This document shows, in pieces, positions 53,491 through 62,544 of a DNA stretch of 64,000 nt. The stretch is from contig NZ_JAHXPQ010000006.1 in the NCBI RefSeq assembly GCF_019391655.1, positions 248,001 to 312,000 on the forward strand, given 5' to 3'. This DNA comes from Mucilaginibacter rivuli (GTDB lineage Bacteria > Bacteroidota > Bacteroidia > Sphingobacteriales > Sphingobacteriaceae). Position 1 is the first letter of the stretch; each line of letters begins with the position of its first letter. The translations under genes were made by a program, and so were the position numbers. The notes below the pieces were generated by a model, which was given only the letters and a program-made list of their open reading frames with translations, did not search any database and had not been told where the DNA came from.

Positions 53491-54762
53491 ATGCTGCAAG
53501 TTAGTTATATCCGCGAAAACAGGGACCATGTATTGGAACGTTTAGCGGTAAAAAATTTTAAACAACCCGAATTGGTTGATGAGGTGATCAAATTAGACGA
53601 GCAACGCCGTCAAACTCAAGGTGTCGTTGATGATCTGAAAGCACAAGGCAATGCATCTGCAAAACAAATTGGTCATTTGATGATGACTGGAAAAAAAGAA
53701 GAGGCAGATGCTCTTAAAGCACAATCAAGTGGTTGGAAAGAAGAGATTAAAACTTTAGAAGAGCAGTATTCTAAAATAGAAGAAGAATTAAATCAAAAGC
53801 TGGTAACCCTGCCTAACCTGCCCCACAGCAGTGTACCTAAAGGTTTTGTTGCCGAAGATAACGAGGTAGTTTTAGAGAACGGCCAAAAGCCCGACCTGTA
53901 TGCAGGTGCTTTGCCGCACTGGGAGCTTGCTGCCAAATATAAACTGATAGACTTTGAGCTGGGCGTTAAAATAACCGGTGCAGGCTTCCCTGTGTATACT
54001 GGTAAGGGAGCGAAGCTTCAACGCGCTTTGATCGCTTTCTTTTTGGACGAAGCTGAAAAAGCAGGTTATGATGAAATGATGCTGCCTTTGGTGGTGAACG
54101 AGGCTTCAGGATTTGGTACAGGACAGCTTCCCGACAAGGAAGGCCAGATGTATTACATTGGCGAAGATAAATTATACCTGATACCTACCGCCGAAGTACC
54201 CATTACCAACCTTTACCGTGATGTAATTTTAAAGGCTGATGAACTACCTGTAAAAAACTGCGGCTATACTGCATGTTTCCGCCGCGAGGCTGGCTCATAT
54301 GGCGCGCACGTGCGCGGCCTAAACCGCCTGCACCAGTTTGATAAGGTGGAGATAGTACAGGTCGTTCAGCCCGAAACATCATATAATGTATTGGAAGAAA
54401 TGAGCACACACGTACAGAGCCTGCTGCAAAAGTTAGGTTTGCCATACCGTGTATTGCGCCTTTGCGGTGGCGATATGAGCTTTGGCTCGGCGCTAACCTA
54501 TGATATGGAAACCTGGAGCGCGGCACAACAACGCTGGCTGGAGGTTTCTTCTGTATCCAACTTCGAAACCTTTCAAAGCAACCGCTTAAAACTGCGTTTC
54601 CGTAATGCGGAAGGTAAAACCCAACTGGCGCATACGCTAAATGGCAGCGCCCTGGCTCTACCACGTATTGTGGCTACCCTGTTAGAAAATAACCAAACCG
54701 AACGCGGCATTAAGATACCCGATATATTGGTACCTTATACCAAATTTGAGTGGATAGATTAA
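53491..54762 (+). CDS. serS: Seryl-tRNA synthetase
   Basis: A 423-residue class II synthetase. The N-terminal coiled-coil arm (EVIKLDEQRRQTQGVVDDLK, then EEIKTLEEQYSKIEEELNQK) grips the long variable arm of tRNA-Ser. Motif 2 is CFRREAGSYG, and motif 3 is HTLNGSALALPRI. It charges tRNA-Ser and tRNA-Sec. The ATG of MLQVSYIREN at 53491 is used; the upstream extension would read through repeat DNA. A clean bidirectional terminator follows. Confidence 0.97.
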   Translation: MLQVSYIRENRDHVLERLAVKNFKQPELVDEVIKLDEQRRQTQGVVDDLKAQGNASAKQIGHLMMTGKKEEADALKAQSSGWKEEIKTLEEQYSKIEEELNQKLVTLPNLPHSSVPKGFVAEDNEVVLENGQKPDLYAGALPHWELAAKYKLIDFELGVKITGAGFPVYTGKGAKLQRALIAFFLDEAEKAGYDEMMLPLVVNEASGFGTGQLPDKEGQMYYIGEDKLYLIPTAEVPITNLYRDVILKADELPVKNCGYTACFRREAGSYGAHVRGLNRLHQFDKVEIVQVVQPETSYNVLEEMSTHVQSLLQKLGLPYRVLRLCGGDMSFGSALTYDMETWSAAQQRWLEVSSVSNFETFQSNRLKLRFRNAEGKTQLAHTLNGSALALPRIVATLLENNQTERGIKIPDILVPYTKFEWID

Positions 54763-54782
54763 ATCACATTAGTCATATTAAC

Positions 54783-54814
54783 AAAAGAGGGGCATTTTTC
54801 AATGCCCCTCTTTT
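54783..54814. terminator. Bidirectional terminator between serS and the amidohydrolase gene
   Basis: aaaagaggggcatt (54783-54796) pairs perfectly with aatgcccctctttt (54801-54814) around a 4-nt loop. T and A tracts serve both convergent genes. Confidence 0.95.
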
Positions 54815-54829
54815 TATTTTATAGTCTTT

Positions 54830-56008
54830 TTAAATTAGCCTGCGCACGGTTGTAGCCTGTGTTATCTTTAAGCCATCAAGATTACTCAGTAAATTTAGTC
54901 CGGGGGTTTTTCCGGGTTCAATTGTACCTTTGCTATCATCAATACCTAAAAACCGCGCGCCGTTTATGGTTCCCCACTGTATTAATTGTTCGAGTGTAAG
55001 CCCATCAAATTTTTGCTGCAGCATCTTCATTTCATTTAAAATACATAGCTTGTTATTTGATGCAAGGCTATCTGTACCCAGCGTGATGTTAAAACCCTGC
55101 TCAACAAACAAATCTACTTTTGGTAAGCGGTTTTCTATGTACAAATTAGCATTGGGGCAAAAGCACCAGTGTATTTTACGATCAAAGCGTTTTGCAAAGT
55201 AAATATCCTTGAGGTTGGTGTAAGTATTATGTACCATTAATACCCTTTGCTTGTTACTTAACAGCGGGATAACCGTTTGTAAAGAATTACGGGCCTGTGG
55301 TTTAAAGGAAGATATATCCATGTTAAAATCATCGTACAACTCTAAAAACTCGCCTGTTTTATAACGGTACAGCTTATTTTCTTCTTCCGATTCCTGGTTG
55401 TGTATGCTCAGTAAGTTTGGCCCCTTGCCTTCACAAAGTTTATAAATGTACTTAAACAACTCCTTACTTACCGAATATGGCGCGTGTGGTGTAATAGAGT
55501 GCGATGTATCTTTAAATTGTTCGCAAATTTTGGTGGCGGCATTATATACTTCTTCAGCCTTTTGGGGTAAAAATCCAAAAACTTCAATAAAAGTGTGGTA
55601 GTGTAATTTGCTGCTTTTTTTGAGCGGGGCGGTTATACCACTGTTAGCAATATCCCCAACGGCAACAATCCCGTTTTTGTACATTTCTTCGTCGGCCCTT
55701 TCGGCAGCATCGGTTATTTCTTTTTCGTCAATATTTCTGAAAGCCTGTACTTCTTTTATAAAGCTAACAAGCCCTTTGTGCGGGGTGATCTTATCTTTAA
55801 GATGGGATAATTCAACATGGCAGTGTGTATTTATAAAACCGGGGCAAATTATTCCGCTAAAGGTTTCTGTTTTTATACCATCATCAGCTGTTGGTTTTAG
55901 GCCATCATCAACGGCAATAATTTTACCATAATCGTCAACTGTAATAACTCCATTTTTAATCGGATCGGCATTAGCAGGAAAAATGTAATCGGCTTTAAAT
56001 TTCTTCAT
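54830..56008 (-). CDS. Amidohydrolase-family deaminase-like protein
   Basis: A 392-residue metal-dependent hydrolase of the ATZ/TRZ or cytosine-deaminase group. Metal-binding HxH is in PGFINTHCHVELSHLKD, further ligands are in ITPHAPYSVS and MVHNTYTN, and the acid is in TLGTDSLASNN. Possible activities include S-adenosylhomocysteine or aminodeoxyfutalosine deamination, the latter a menaquinone step, but the substrate cannot be read from sequence. It is convergent with serS and divergent from rlmN. Confidence 0.8.
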   Translation of the reverse strand: MKKFKADYIFPANADPIKNGVITVDDYGKIIAVDDGLKPTADDGIKTETFSGIICPGFINTHCHVELSHLKDKITPHKGLVSFIKEVQAFRNIDEKEITDAAERADEEMYKNGIVAVGDIANSGITAPLKKSSKLHYHTFIEVFGFLPQKAEEVYNAATKICEQFKDTSHSITPHAPYSVSKELFKYIYKLCEGKGPNLLSIHNQESEEENKLYRYKTGEFLELYDDFNMDISSFKPQARNSLQTVIPLLSNKQRVLMVHNTYTNLKDIYFAKRFDRKIHWCFCPNANLYIENRLPKVDLFVEQGFNITLGTDSLASNNKLCILNEMKMLQQKFDGLTLEQLIQWGTINGARFLGIDDSKGTIEPGKTPGLNLLSNLDGLKITQATTVRRLI

Positions 56009-56133
56009 TAACGGAACTTACTCTTAGTTACAAAAACAATTAAAAATGACTACTTTACATATTAACTGAAAGTAATTTTTTTTGTTTTTATAATAAAACA
56101 AACTTAATAAAAAGATAGACTTTTAAATTTAAC

Positions 56134-56141
56134 TAACTTTG
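56134..56141 (+). promoter_or_regulatory. -7 box of the rlmN promoter
   Basis: TAACTTTG matches TAnnTTTG, 7 nt before the ATG at 56149, consistent with leaderless translation. Confidence 0.65.
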
Positions 56142-56148
56142 CATTATA

Positions 56149-57204
56149 ATGCAAAAAAACAAAACGGATATCCGTAGTCTAAATCTGGAAACCCTGCAAA
56201 AGCAATTTATTGAATTAGGGGAGAAAAGCTTTAGGGCTAAACAGGTTTATGAGTGGCTTTGGAAAAAGTCATGCTTTTCGTTTGACGAAATGAGCAATCT
56301 TTCAAAAGAACTACGTCAAAAACTTGATGAGCTTTTTATAATCAATAATGTAAAAGTAAACACTTCGCAGTACAGTTCTGACAAAACCATTAAAAATTCT
56401 TTTGTTTTACATGATGGACACCTTATTGAAGGCGTTTTAATTCCGGCTGATGACCGCATGACGGCCTGTGTATCATCACAGGTAGGTTGCAGCCTTACCT
56501 GTAAATTTTGTGCTACAGGGTACATGGAACGTAAACGCAACCTTAACCCTGACGAAATTTACGACCAGGTAGTATTGATAGACCAGCAGGCACGAAAAAA
56601 TTACAACCATAACTTAACTAATATTGTGTACATGGGCATGGGCGAACCCCTGCTTAACTATGCCAATGTTTTAAAATCGATAGAGCGTATTACTGCCGAA
56701 GACGGGCTTAACATGGCAGCTAAACGGATAACGGTATCAACCGCCGGCATCGCCAAAATGATAAAAAAGCTGGGTGATGATGGAGTTAAATTTAACCTCG
56801 CCTTATCGTTACATGCCGCTAATGATGAAAAGCGTAACGAGATAATGCCTATTAATGAGCAAAATACATTAAAGGCCTTAGCCGAAGCATTAAAATACTA
56901 TTTCGCTAAAACCAAAAACCCGGTTACTTACGAGTACATTGTTTTTAATGACTTTAATGACGAATTGCAGGATGCTGCCGAACTGGCTAAATTTTGCAAA
57001 CATGTACCCTGCAAAGTAAACATCATCGAATACAACCCTATATCTTTTGCCAGTTATTTGAATGCTGATGTAGATAAAATTGAAGCCTTTGCTGATTATC
57101 TGCGTAAGCAGGGTATTACCACCAATGTACGCCGCAGCCGCGGTAAAGATATTGATGCCGCCTGCGGGCAGCTGGCAATAAAAGATAAAGCTTTAGAGGC
57201 TTAA
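56149..57204 (+). CDS. rlmN: 23S rRNA/tRNA adenine-C2 methyltransferase (radical SAM)
   Basis: A 351-residue radical SAM enzyme. The Fe-S cluster Cys are in GCSLTCKFCATGY (CxxxCxxC), the methyl-carrying Cys is in the C-terminal AACGQLA, and YMGMGEPLLNY is the GGEP-like motif. It methylates A2503 of 23S rRNA and A37 of some tRNAs. The protein begins with MQKNKTDIRSLNLETLQKQF; a -7 box sits 7 nt upstream, so the transcript may start at the ATG. It is not near its usual operon partners here. Confidence 0.96.
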   Translation: MQKNKTDIRSLNLETLQKQFIELGEKSFRAKQVYEWLWKKSCFSFDEMSNLSKELRQKLDELFIINNVKVNTSQYSSDKTIKNSFVLHDGHLIEGVLIPADDRMTACVSSQVGCSLTCKFCATGYMERKRNLNPDEIYDQVVLIDQQARKNYNHNLTNIVYMGMGEPLLNYANVLKSIERITAEDGLNMAAKRITVSTAGIAKMIKKLGDDGVKFNLALSLHAANDEKRNEIMPINEQNTLKALAEALKYYFAKTKNPVTYEYIVFNDFNDELQDAAELAKFCKHVPCKVNIIEYNPISFASYLNADVDKIEAFADYLRKQGITTNVRRSRGKDIDAACGQLAIKDKALEA

Positions 57205-57300
57205 TCAAATTTTCTCAAAAAAAACACTTTCATAGCGCAGGTTTTTATCGGGGCCGGCATCTTATGCTTTAAAACCCCTTTCAACCTAATTAATTGTGTT

Positions 57301-58074
57301 ATGAAAAATAAAGCATTTGCATTTACAACCGGCGTGGCAATATTGTTAACTATCATTGTCGCCTGCAAAAAATCATCAACTGATACCGGCAGTACCTCCG
57401 GTACGGTAACTATTGGTGCCGGAGTACCGGATGTTTTCAAAAAAATATATGGCGCTACCTCGATCTATATTGACGGTAATTATGTGGTGATCAAAGCCAC
57501 CAGCCTGCCCGACCATAAATCACCTTATTACCAGGGCACCCAATGGGCATCAACCAAGTATGAAGCCTACAACGGTACTAATACACTTTGGAACCAAAAC
57601 CCAAACAGCATTGCCGAAAGTGATTGCACTTATAAAATACCATTGAACCCTGTAGTTGCAACTACTCACGCCACTACGCCGGGCGGCCCCATAGGTGTTG
57701 CCATAAACGGTGTACCTATTTTTAACCAATACGCGGCAATGGGTGCAGCTTTAACAGGCGAAATAAACAGCTTTGACCAGTACGACGGTCACCCCCAGCA
57801 ACAAGGCCAATATCATTACCATGCCGAACCCTATTATTTAACTGCCAATAAAGGTAAAGATGCCCTTTTGGGCTTTTTACTGGATGGATTTCCGCTTTAC
57901 GGGCCAACAGAGAATGGCAAAACCATTGCCAATAGCGACCTTGACGTTTATCATGGCCACACAACGGTAACTGCCGATTATCCGAATGGTATTTATCATT
58001 ACCATACAACAGCAGCCTCACCTTATATTAATGGCAACGGATTTTATGGAACAGCGGGTACTGTTACTAATTAG
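57301..58074 (+). CDS. YHYH-domain lipoprotein
   Basis: A 257-residue lipoprotein with lipobox in LTIIVACKKSS. Two YHYH motifs stand out (GQYHYHAEPYYLTA and NGIYHYHTTAASPYING), with further His and Asp in the domain, and they may bind metal. The domain occurs in secreted proteins, often with copper-related neighbours, which fits the SCO1-like gene two genes on. It overlaps the next gene by 29 bp. Function is not established. Confidence 0.85.
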   Translation: MKNKAFAFTTGVAILLTIIVACKKSSTDTGSTSGTVTIGAGVPDVFKKIYGATSIYIDGNYVVIKATSLPDHKSPYYQGTQWASTKYEAYNGTNTLWNQNPNSIAESDCTYKIPLNPVVATTHATTPGGPIGVAINGVPIFNQYAAMGAALTGEINSFDQYDGHPQQQGQYHYHAEPYYLTANKGKDALLGFLLDGFPLYGPTENGKTIANSDLDVYHGHTTVTADYPNGIYHYHTTAASPYINGNGFYGTAGTVTN

Positions 58075-58630
58075 CTATATTTTACTGATGGTGCTGCTGC
58101 TGGTGGCTAACAGTTGCGGCAGCGGCGCCGATGGTATAAATAGCAATACCTTCCGGGTAAGAATGGACGATAAGGGGTTTAACCAACGTGGCGAACTTTT
58201 ATACTACCATAACAAGCCCTTTACCGGCCTGAGTTACGGCCTTTTTGCCAATGGCGATACTGCCAGATTTTGCCAGTTTACGAATGGCAAACAGAATGGT
58301 TTGTTAAAATGGTATTATCCAAACAGGCAGTTGGCACAGCTTCGTTTTTTTAGTGATGGCAAAAAGGTGGGCATACATAAAGGCTGGTGGGACGATGGCA
58401 CACCAAAATTTGAATACCATTTAGTGAATGACGAATACGAAGGCGAGCTAAAAGAATGGTTTAGAACGGGGAAATTAGCCAGGCTATTCCACTACAAAGC
58501 CGGGCACGAAGAAGGCAGCGAAAAAATGTGGTGGGAAGATGGCAAGATACGCGCCAACTATGTAATTATTAACGGCGAAAAGTTTGGCCTGTTCGGGCAA
58601 AAGCTATGTGTTAATATAGTAAAGAAATGA
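58046..58630 (+). CDS. YwqK/MORN-type repeat lipoprotein
   Basis: A 194-residue lipoprotein read from MEQRVLLLISYILLMVLLLV, with lipobox VANSC. The mature part is a set of about 20-residue repeats with G-x-x-x-x-W or Y (NGKQNGLLKWYYPNRQLAQL, then GIHKGWWDDGTPKFEYHL and EGELKEWFRTGKLARLFHY). This is the YwqK-family or MORN-like pattern, despite its toxin-antitoxin annotation elsewhere. It overlaps the YHYH gene by 29 bp and the SCO gene by 4 bp (ATGA), so the three form one operon. Confidence 0.85.
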   Translation: MEQRVLLLISYILLMVLLLVANSCGSGADGINSNTFRVRMDDKGFNQRGELLYYHNKPFTGLSYGLFANGDTARFCQFTNGKQNGLLKWYYPNRQLAQLRFFSDGKKVGIHKGWWDDGTPKFEYHLVNDEYEGELKEWFRTGKLARLFHYKAGHEEGSEKMWWEDGKIRANYVIINGEKFGLFGQKLCVNIVKK

Positions 58631-59406
58631 AGGCACTAAAAATAAGCGAGGCTATGAGCGATTCCCCTCTTGAGAGGGGTGGAGGGGTGTGTCTTTTCGA
58701 AGGCCCGTTCAATAACACACCCCTGCCATCACGCAAGGCTTTTGCACCCCCTCTCAAGAGGGGATTTTTGAAAGGAGTAATAATTTTTTTAATCCTTGGA
58801 GCATCGGCCTGTAAGCAAAAAGAGCAGCAGGTTACTACACTCCCCTATTTTAATACGCCCGATTTTACACCTACCTGGCCCGCCAAAAATACCAGCGAGT
58901 TTGAACAGCTCCATGTAATACCATTATTCAGTTTCACTGATCAGTCCGGCGAAACTGTGAACAATCAAACGGTAAAAAATAAAATTTACGTGGCCGACTT
59001 TTTCTTTACCCGCTGCGGTAGCATTTGCCCTAAAATGACTGATAACATGGCCACGGTAGCCAAGGCGTTTATGAAAGACAGCAATGTGGCTATATTATCA
59101 CACTCAGTAACCCCCCAACTGGATAATGTTGACGTATTAAAAAAATACGCCGCCGATAAGAACATCACAAACCCAAACTGGCATTTACTTACCGGCGACA
59201 AACAGCAGATATATACCATTGCCCGCCGCGGTTATTTTGCCGATGAAGAAATAGGTTATACAAAAGACATCACCCAGTTTTTGCATACCGAAAACTTTAT
59301 TTTGGTTGATCGTAAGTGTCATATTCGTGGGGTATATAACGGCACACTGCCTTTCGAAGTAGAAAACCTCATTAAACACATTAAACTGCTTGAGCAGGAG
59401 ATATAG
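58627..59406 (+). CDS. SCO1/SenC-family lipoprotein with a repeat in its N-terminus
   Basis: A 259-residue thioredoxin-fold protein. CxxxC in FFTRCGSICPKMTDNMA and the distal His in ITQFLHTENFILVDRK are the copper-binding residues of SCO proteins, which assist cytochrome oxidase copper-centre assembly. The signal is GVIIFLILGASAC (lipobox). It is preceded by about 36 residues from a palindromic repeat (SPLERGGG at one end, PPLKRGF at the other). The repeat may have inserted in frame, or the true start may be a TTG at 58768 beyond the repeat. The ATG at 58627 overlaps the previous stop (ATGA). Confidence 0.85.
   Translation: MKALKISEAMSDSPLERGGGVCLFEGPFNNTPLPSRKAFAPPLKRGFLKGVIIFLILGASACKQKEQQVTTLPYFNTPDFTPTWPAKNTSEFEQLHVIPLFSFTDQSGETVNNQTVKNKIYVADFFFTRCGSICPKMTDNMATVAKAFMKDSNVAILSHSVTPQLDNVDVLKKYAADKNITNPNWHLLTGDKQQIYTIARRGYFADEEIGYTKDITQFLHTENFILVDRKCHIRGVYNGTLPFEVENLIKHIKLLEQEI
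58664..58763. repeat. Nested palindromic repeat inside the SCO1-like gene
   Basis: cccctcttgagagggg (58664-58679) is perfectly inverted at 58748-58763, and ggggtgtg (58684-58691) is inverted at 58716-58723. The element keeps the frame open. Its composition is like other intergenic palindromes of the window. Confidence 0.85.
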
Positions 59407-59442
59407 TTTTTATTTCGGGCTTATTATGCTAATTTCAAACCA

Positions 59443-60141
59443 ATGAAATGGCGCAATACATACATCAGCGATTTTATAGCCCTGATATTCCCGGAGCTTT
59501 GCCAGGCCTGTAACCAAAACCTGGTGCAAGGCGAAAAGTTGATATGTACTGCCTGCACCTATGACCTGCCTTATACCAATTTTCATTTACACAAAGAAAA
59601 CGTAGTTGCGCGCCAGTTTTGGGGCCGTATTGATGTAAGTATGGTTTATGTATTGCTTTATTTTTCCAAAGGTGGTAAAGTACAAAACTTAATGCACCGC
59701 TTTAAATACAGGAACGCGCCGTTAATTGGCAATAAATTAGGCAGTATTGCGGGGGCGCAGTTATTACAGCGTAAACCTGCAGACCATATTGATATGATCG
59801 TGCCCGTACCGCTTCATCCAAAAAAATTAAGATCGAGGGGCTATAATCAAAGCGCCCAGTTTGCGCAAGGTTTGTCAGGGCCAATGAATATCCCGGTTGA
59901 TATGGATAACCTTGTCAGGGTGAAACATACTGATACCCAAACTAAAAAGTCGAGGTTTTCGCGCTATGAGAATATGCAGGAAGTATTTACAATACGTTAT
60001 CCCGAAAAGTTTAAGGGTAAACATATTTTACTGGTTGACGATATTATTACAACCGGCTCAACGTTGGAAGCCTGCGGAATTGAATTATTAAAAATAGAAG
60101 GAGTTAAAGTAAGCCTGGCTGCTATTGCCTACGCCGAGTAG
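59443..60141 (+). CDS. ComF-family phosphoribosyltransferase-like protein
   Basis: A 232-residue protein. The N-terminal zinc-ribbon Cys are in CQACNQNLVQGEKLICTAC. The PRPP loop is HILLVDDIITTGSTLEAC, with RGYNQSAQFAQGL before it, the full ComF pattern. Family members help DNA uptake and transformation in competent bacteria, but in non-competent species the role is unclear. It is convergent with the hybrid kinase gene. Confidence 0.93.
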   Translation: MKWRNTYISDFIALIFPELCQACNQNLVQGEKLICTACTYDLPYTNFHLHKENVVARQFWGRIDVSMVYVLLYFSKGGKVQNLMHRFKYRNAPLIGNKLGSIAGAQLLQRKPADHIDMIVPVPLHPKKLRSRGYNQSAQFAQGLSGPMNIPVDMDNLVRVKHTDTQTKKSRFSRYENMQEVFTIRYPEKFKGKHILLVDDIITTGSTLEACGIELLKIEGVKVSLAAIAYAE

Positions 60142-60144
60142 TTA

Positions 60145-62532
60145 CTATTTAGAGAATTGACTGATCTTATCATACAGCACTTTTGGATCAAAAGGCTTTA
60201 ATATATAATCGTTCATACCCGAATCGCCGATCATGTCCATTTGATTGGTAAGCATTGATGCCGTAAGCGCGATGATGTGTAATTGCTGAAAATAAGGCTC
60301 CTTAATGCTGCGGATGTATTTTGCCGCATCCAAACCGTCCATTTCGGGCATGTGTATGTCCATCAAAACCAGGTCGTAATTGCGGTTAAGTTCAATTTTA
60401 TCAACAGCTTGTTTACCGTTAACAGCAAAATCGGCATTGATGCCCCATTTTTTTAATACCTTATCAATAAGCATGCGGTTGATCTGATTATCATCAGCAA
60501 CCAATACATTTAGTTTAAGGCCTATTTCCACGGTAGTTGTATTTTGTTTTATTGGTGTAAAGTTACTCTTATTAAACGTTATTGCGAACCAAAATTTTGA
60601 CCCTTGTCCATAAACGCTTTCAACGATTATCCGCGAGTCGTGCAATTCAACCAAACGCTTGGTAATTGCCAAACCCAGACCGGTACCGCCATACAAGCGT
60701 GTAATACTTTCATCGGCTTGTTTAAACGATTCAAAAATATTGTTGATCTGGTCGGCTTTGATACCTATACCTGTATCAGCAACCTCAAAACGAAGGCGGG
60801 CTTCGTTTTCACTTTCTTCAATAACTTTAACATCAATAGTTATCCCACCCTTTTCCGTAAATTTAACTGAATTGCCGACAAGATTTAACAATATCTGGCA
60901 AATTCTTGTTTTATCGCCAATTATATATCCCGGCAGGTTGGCATCTATATCCGCTTTAATATATATGCCTTTATCGGCGGCTTTAAACTGCATGGAGTTT
61001 ACCACACTGCTTACCATATGCCGCAGGTCGATATCTATCTTTTCCAGAATAATATTACCTGTTTCTATTTTGGTAAAATCAAGCACATCGTTTATCAGCG
61101 TCATCAGGTTATCGGCCGAGAACTTAAGAATATCCAGGTTTTCTGTTTGCTCGGCATGATTGTCATCGCGCAATAAATGCGATACACCTATAACCGCGTT
61201 AAGCGGGGTGCGTATCTCATGGCTCATTACCGACATGAACATATCTTTAGCCCTGTTTAACTGTAAAGCTTCTTCTTTTGCCGCTATCAGTTCTATTTCG
61301 GCTTTCTTTTTGGCAGTTACATCAATAATGATCTCAACGTATTTATCAACCTCGCCCGCGGCATCCAGGATAATGGAATTGATTATCGATATCCACAGCG
61401 GCAAGCCGTCCTTACGGTATACTAACAGATCAACCTCGAAAGATTTTTTGCTTTTTGACAGTTCGCGGGCTTTTTCAATAATAGCAATATCCGTTAGCTC
61501 CCCCATCAGCACATCTCCAAGTACTTTATCACTTACATCGGCAAGCCCGTAACCCGTTATTTTTTCGAAGGCATTATTGATCCATATTACCTGGTTATCG
61601 GCACTGCTTATTACCACACCGTTGTTCACCTTGCTCGCTACAAGCGATAGCAATTCAAGTTCGGCCAGTATCTTTTTTTGAGGGGTAATATCGCGCCCGC
61701 TGGCATACCAGCTTTCATCTTTTGCAATAACCGACCAACTGATCCACTTTATTTCGCCGCTGCGGCTAATTACACGGAGTTCCAGGTCAAAAGCTTTTTG
61801 TTTGCTCCTTAAGCCATCCTCAAGCATACTGATCATTTTTTCAGCATCTCCTCTCGGGAAAAAATGCCAAATGGGCAGGCCAATGGCGTCATCGGGCTTG
61901 TATCCGAGCACCGTTTGTACCGATTGGTTGATGATCCGTATTTTACCCTCCCTATCCATAATACAATGTACTTCGGGCGAGTTATTGAACAGGTTAAAAA
62001 ACTCGTTATGTATTTTTACGCTTTCTTCCAGTTGCCGTTTTTGGCGGCGTAAAGTAATGTGCGATACCACCTCGCGCGCCAATGTAGTTAAGGCATCCCG
62101 CTGTTCGGGGTTAAGGTTTCGCGGAACGGTATCTACCACGCATATAGTGCCCACCCTATAGCCTTCGTTATCAATTATAGGGGCGCCTGCATAAAATTTA
62201 ACCCAGCCGTCGGTAACGGCCGGGTTATCGGCAAATAGTTCATTCTTTGTAGCATCGGGCACCTCGAGCAAATCATCGCTCATAATGGTATAGCGGCAAA
62301 ATGTTTTTGAGCGCGCTATATCACTATTAGGCAGGCCGATATTTGATTTGTACCATTGCCTGTCGGCATTGATAAAAGTTACCAGCGAAATTGGTGCCTG
62401 GCAAATGTAAGCCGCCAAGCGATTAATAGCATCGTAGTCCTCCTCGGGGAGGGTATCCATTATATCATAAGACATGAGCGCACGTACACGCTCATCATCA
62501 TTATCAGGTACTGGATTACGATCAATTATCAT
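60145..62532 (-). CDS. Hybrid sensor histidine kinase (GAF-PAS-PAS-HisKA-HATPase-REC)
   Basis: A 795-residue cytoplasmic kinase. GAF covers about 20-170 (ICQAPISLVTFINADRQWYK), and two PAS domains cover about 178-415 (the second ends VEIIIDVTAKKKAEIE). HisKA has the phospho-His near 437 in MSHEIRTPLNAVIG. The HATPase has GTGLGLAITKRL. The REC domain has Asp near 722 in DLVLMDIHMPEMDGLD. There are no TM segments, so it senses an internal signal, probably through the GAF domain, which resembles that of the truncated protein at 27811. It lies 12 bp after glyA. Confidence 0.93.
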   Translation of the reverse strand: MIIDRNPVPDNDDERVRALMSYDIMDTLPEEDYDAINRLAAYICQAPISLVTFINADRQWYKSNIGLPNSDIARSKTFCRYTIMSDDLLEVPDATKNELFADNPAVTDGWVKFYAGAPIIDNEGYRVGTICVVDTVPRNLNPEQRDALTTLAREVVSHITLRRQKRQLEESVKIHNEFFNLFNNSPEVHCIMDREGKIRIINQSVQTVLGYKPDDAIGLPIWHFFPRGDAEKMISMLEDGLRSKQKAFDLELRVISRSGEIKWISWSVIAKDESWYASGRDITPQKKILAELELLSLVASKVNNGVVISSADNQVIWINNAFEKITGYGLADVSDKVLGDVLMGELTDIAIIEKARELSKSKKSFEVDLLVYRKDGLPLWISIINSIILDAAGEVDKYVEIIIDVTAKKKAEIELIAAKEEALQLNRAKDMFMSVMSHEIRTPLNAVIGVSHLLRDDNHAEQTENLDILKFSADNLMTLINDVLDFTKIETGNIILEKIDIDLRHMVSSVVNSMQFKAADKGIYIKADIDANLPGYIIGDKTRICQILLNLVGNSVKFTEKGGITIDVKVIEESENEARLRFEVADTGIGIKADQINNIFESFKQADESITRLYGGTGLGLAITKRLVELHDSRIIVESVYGQGSKFWFAITFNKSNFTPIKQNTTTVEIGLKLNVLVADDNQINRMLIDKVLKKWGINADFAVNGKQAVDKIELNRNYDLVLMDIHMPEMDGLDAAKYIRSIKEPYFQQLHIIALTASMLTNQMDMIGDSGMNDYILKPFDPKVLYDKISQFSK

Positions 62533-62544
62533 TTCATCAGCAAA

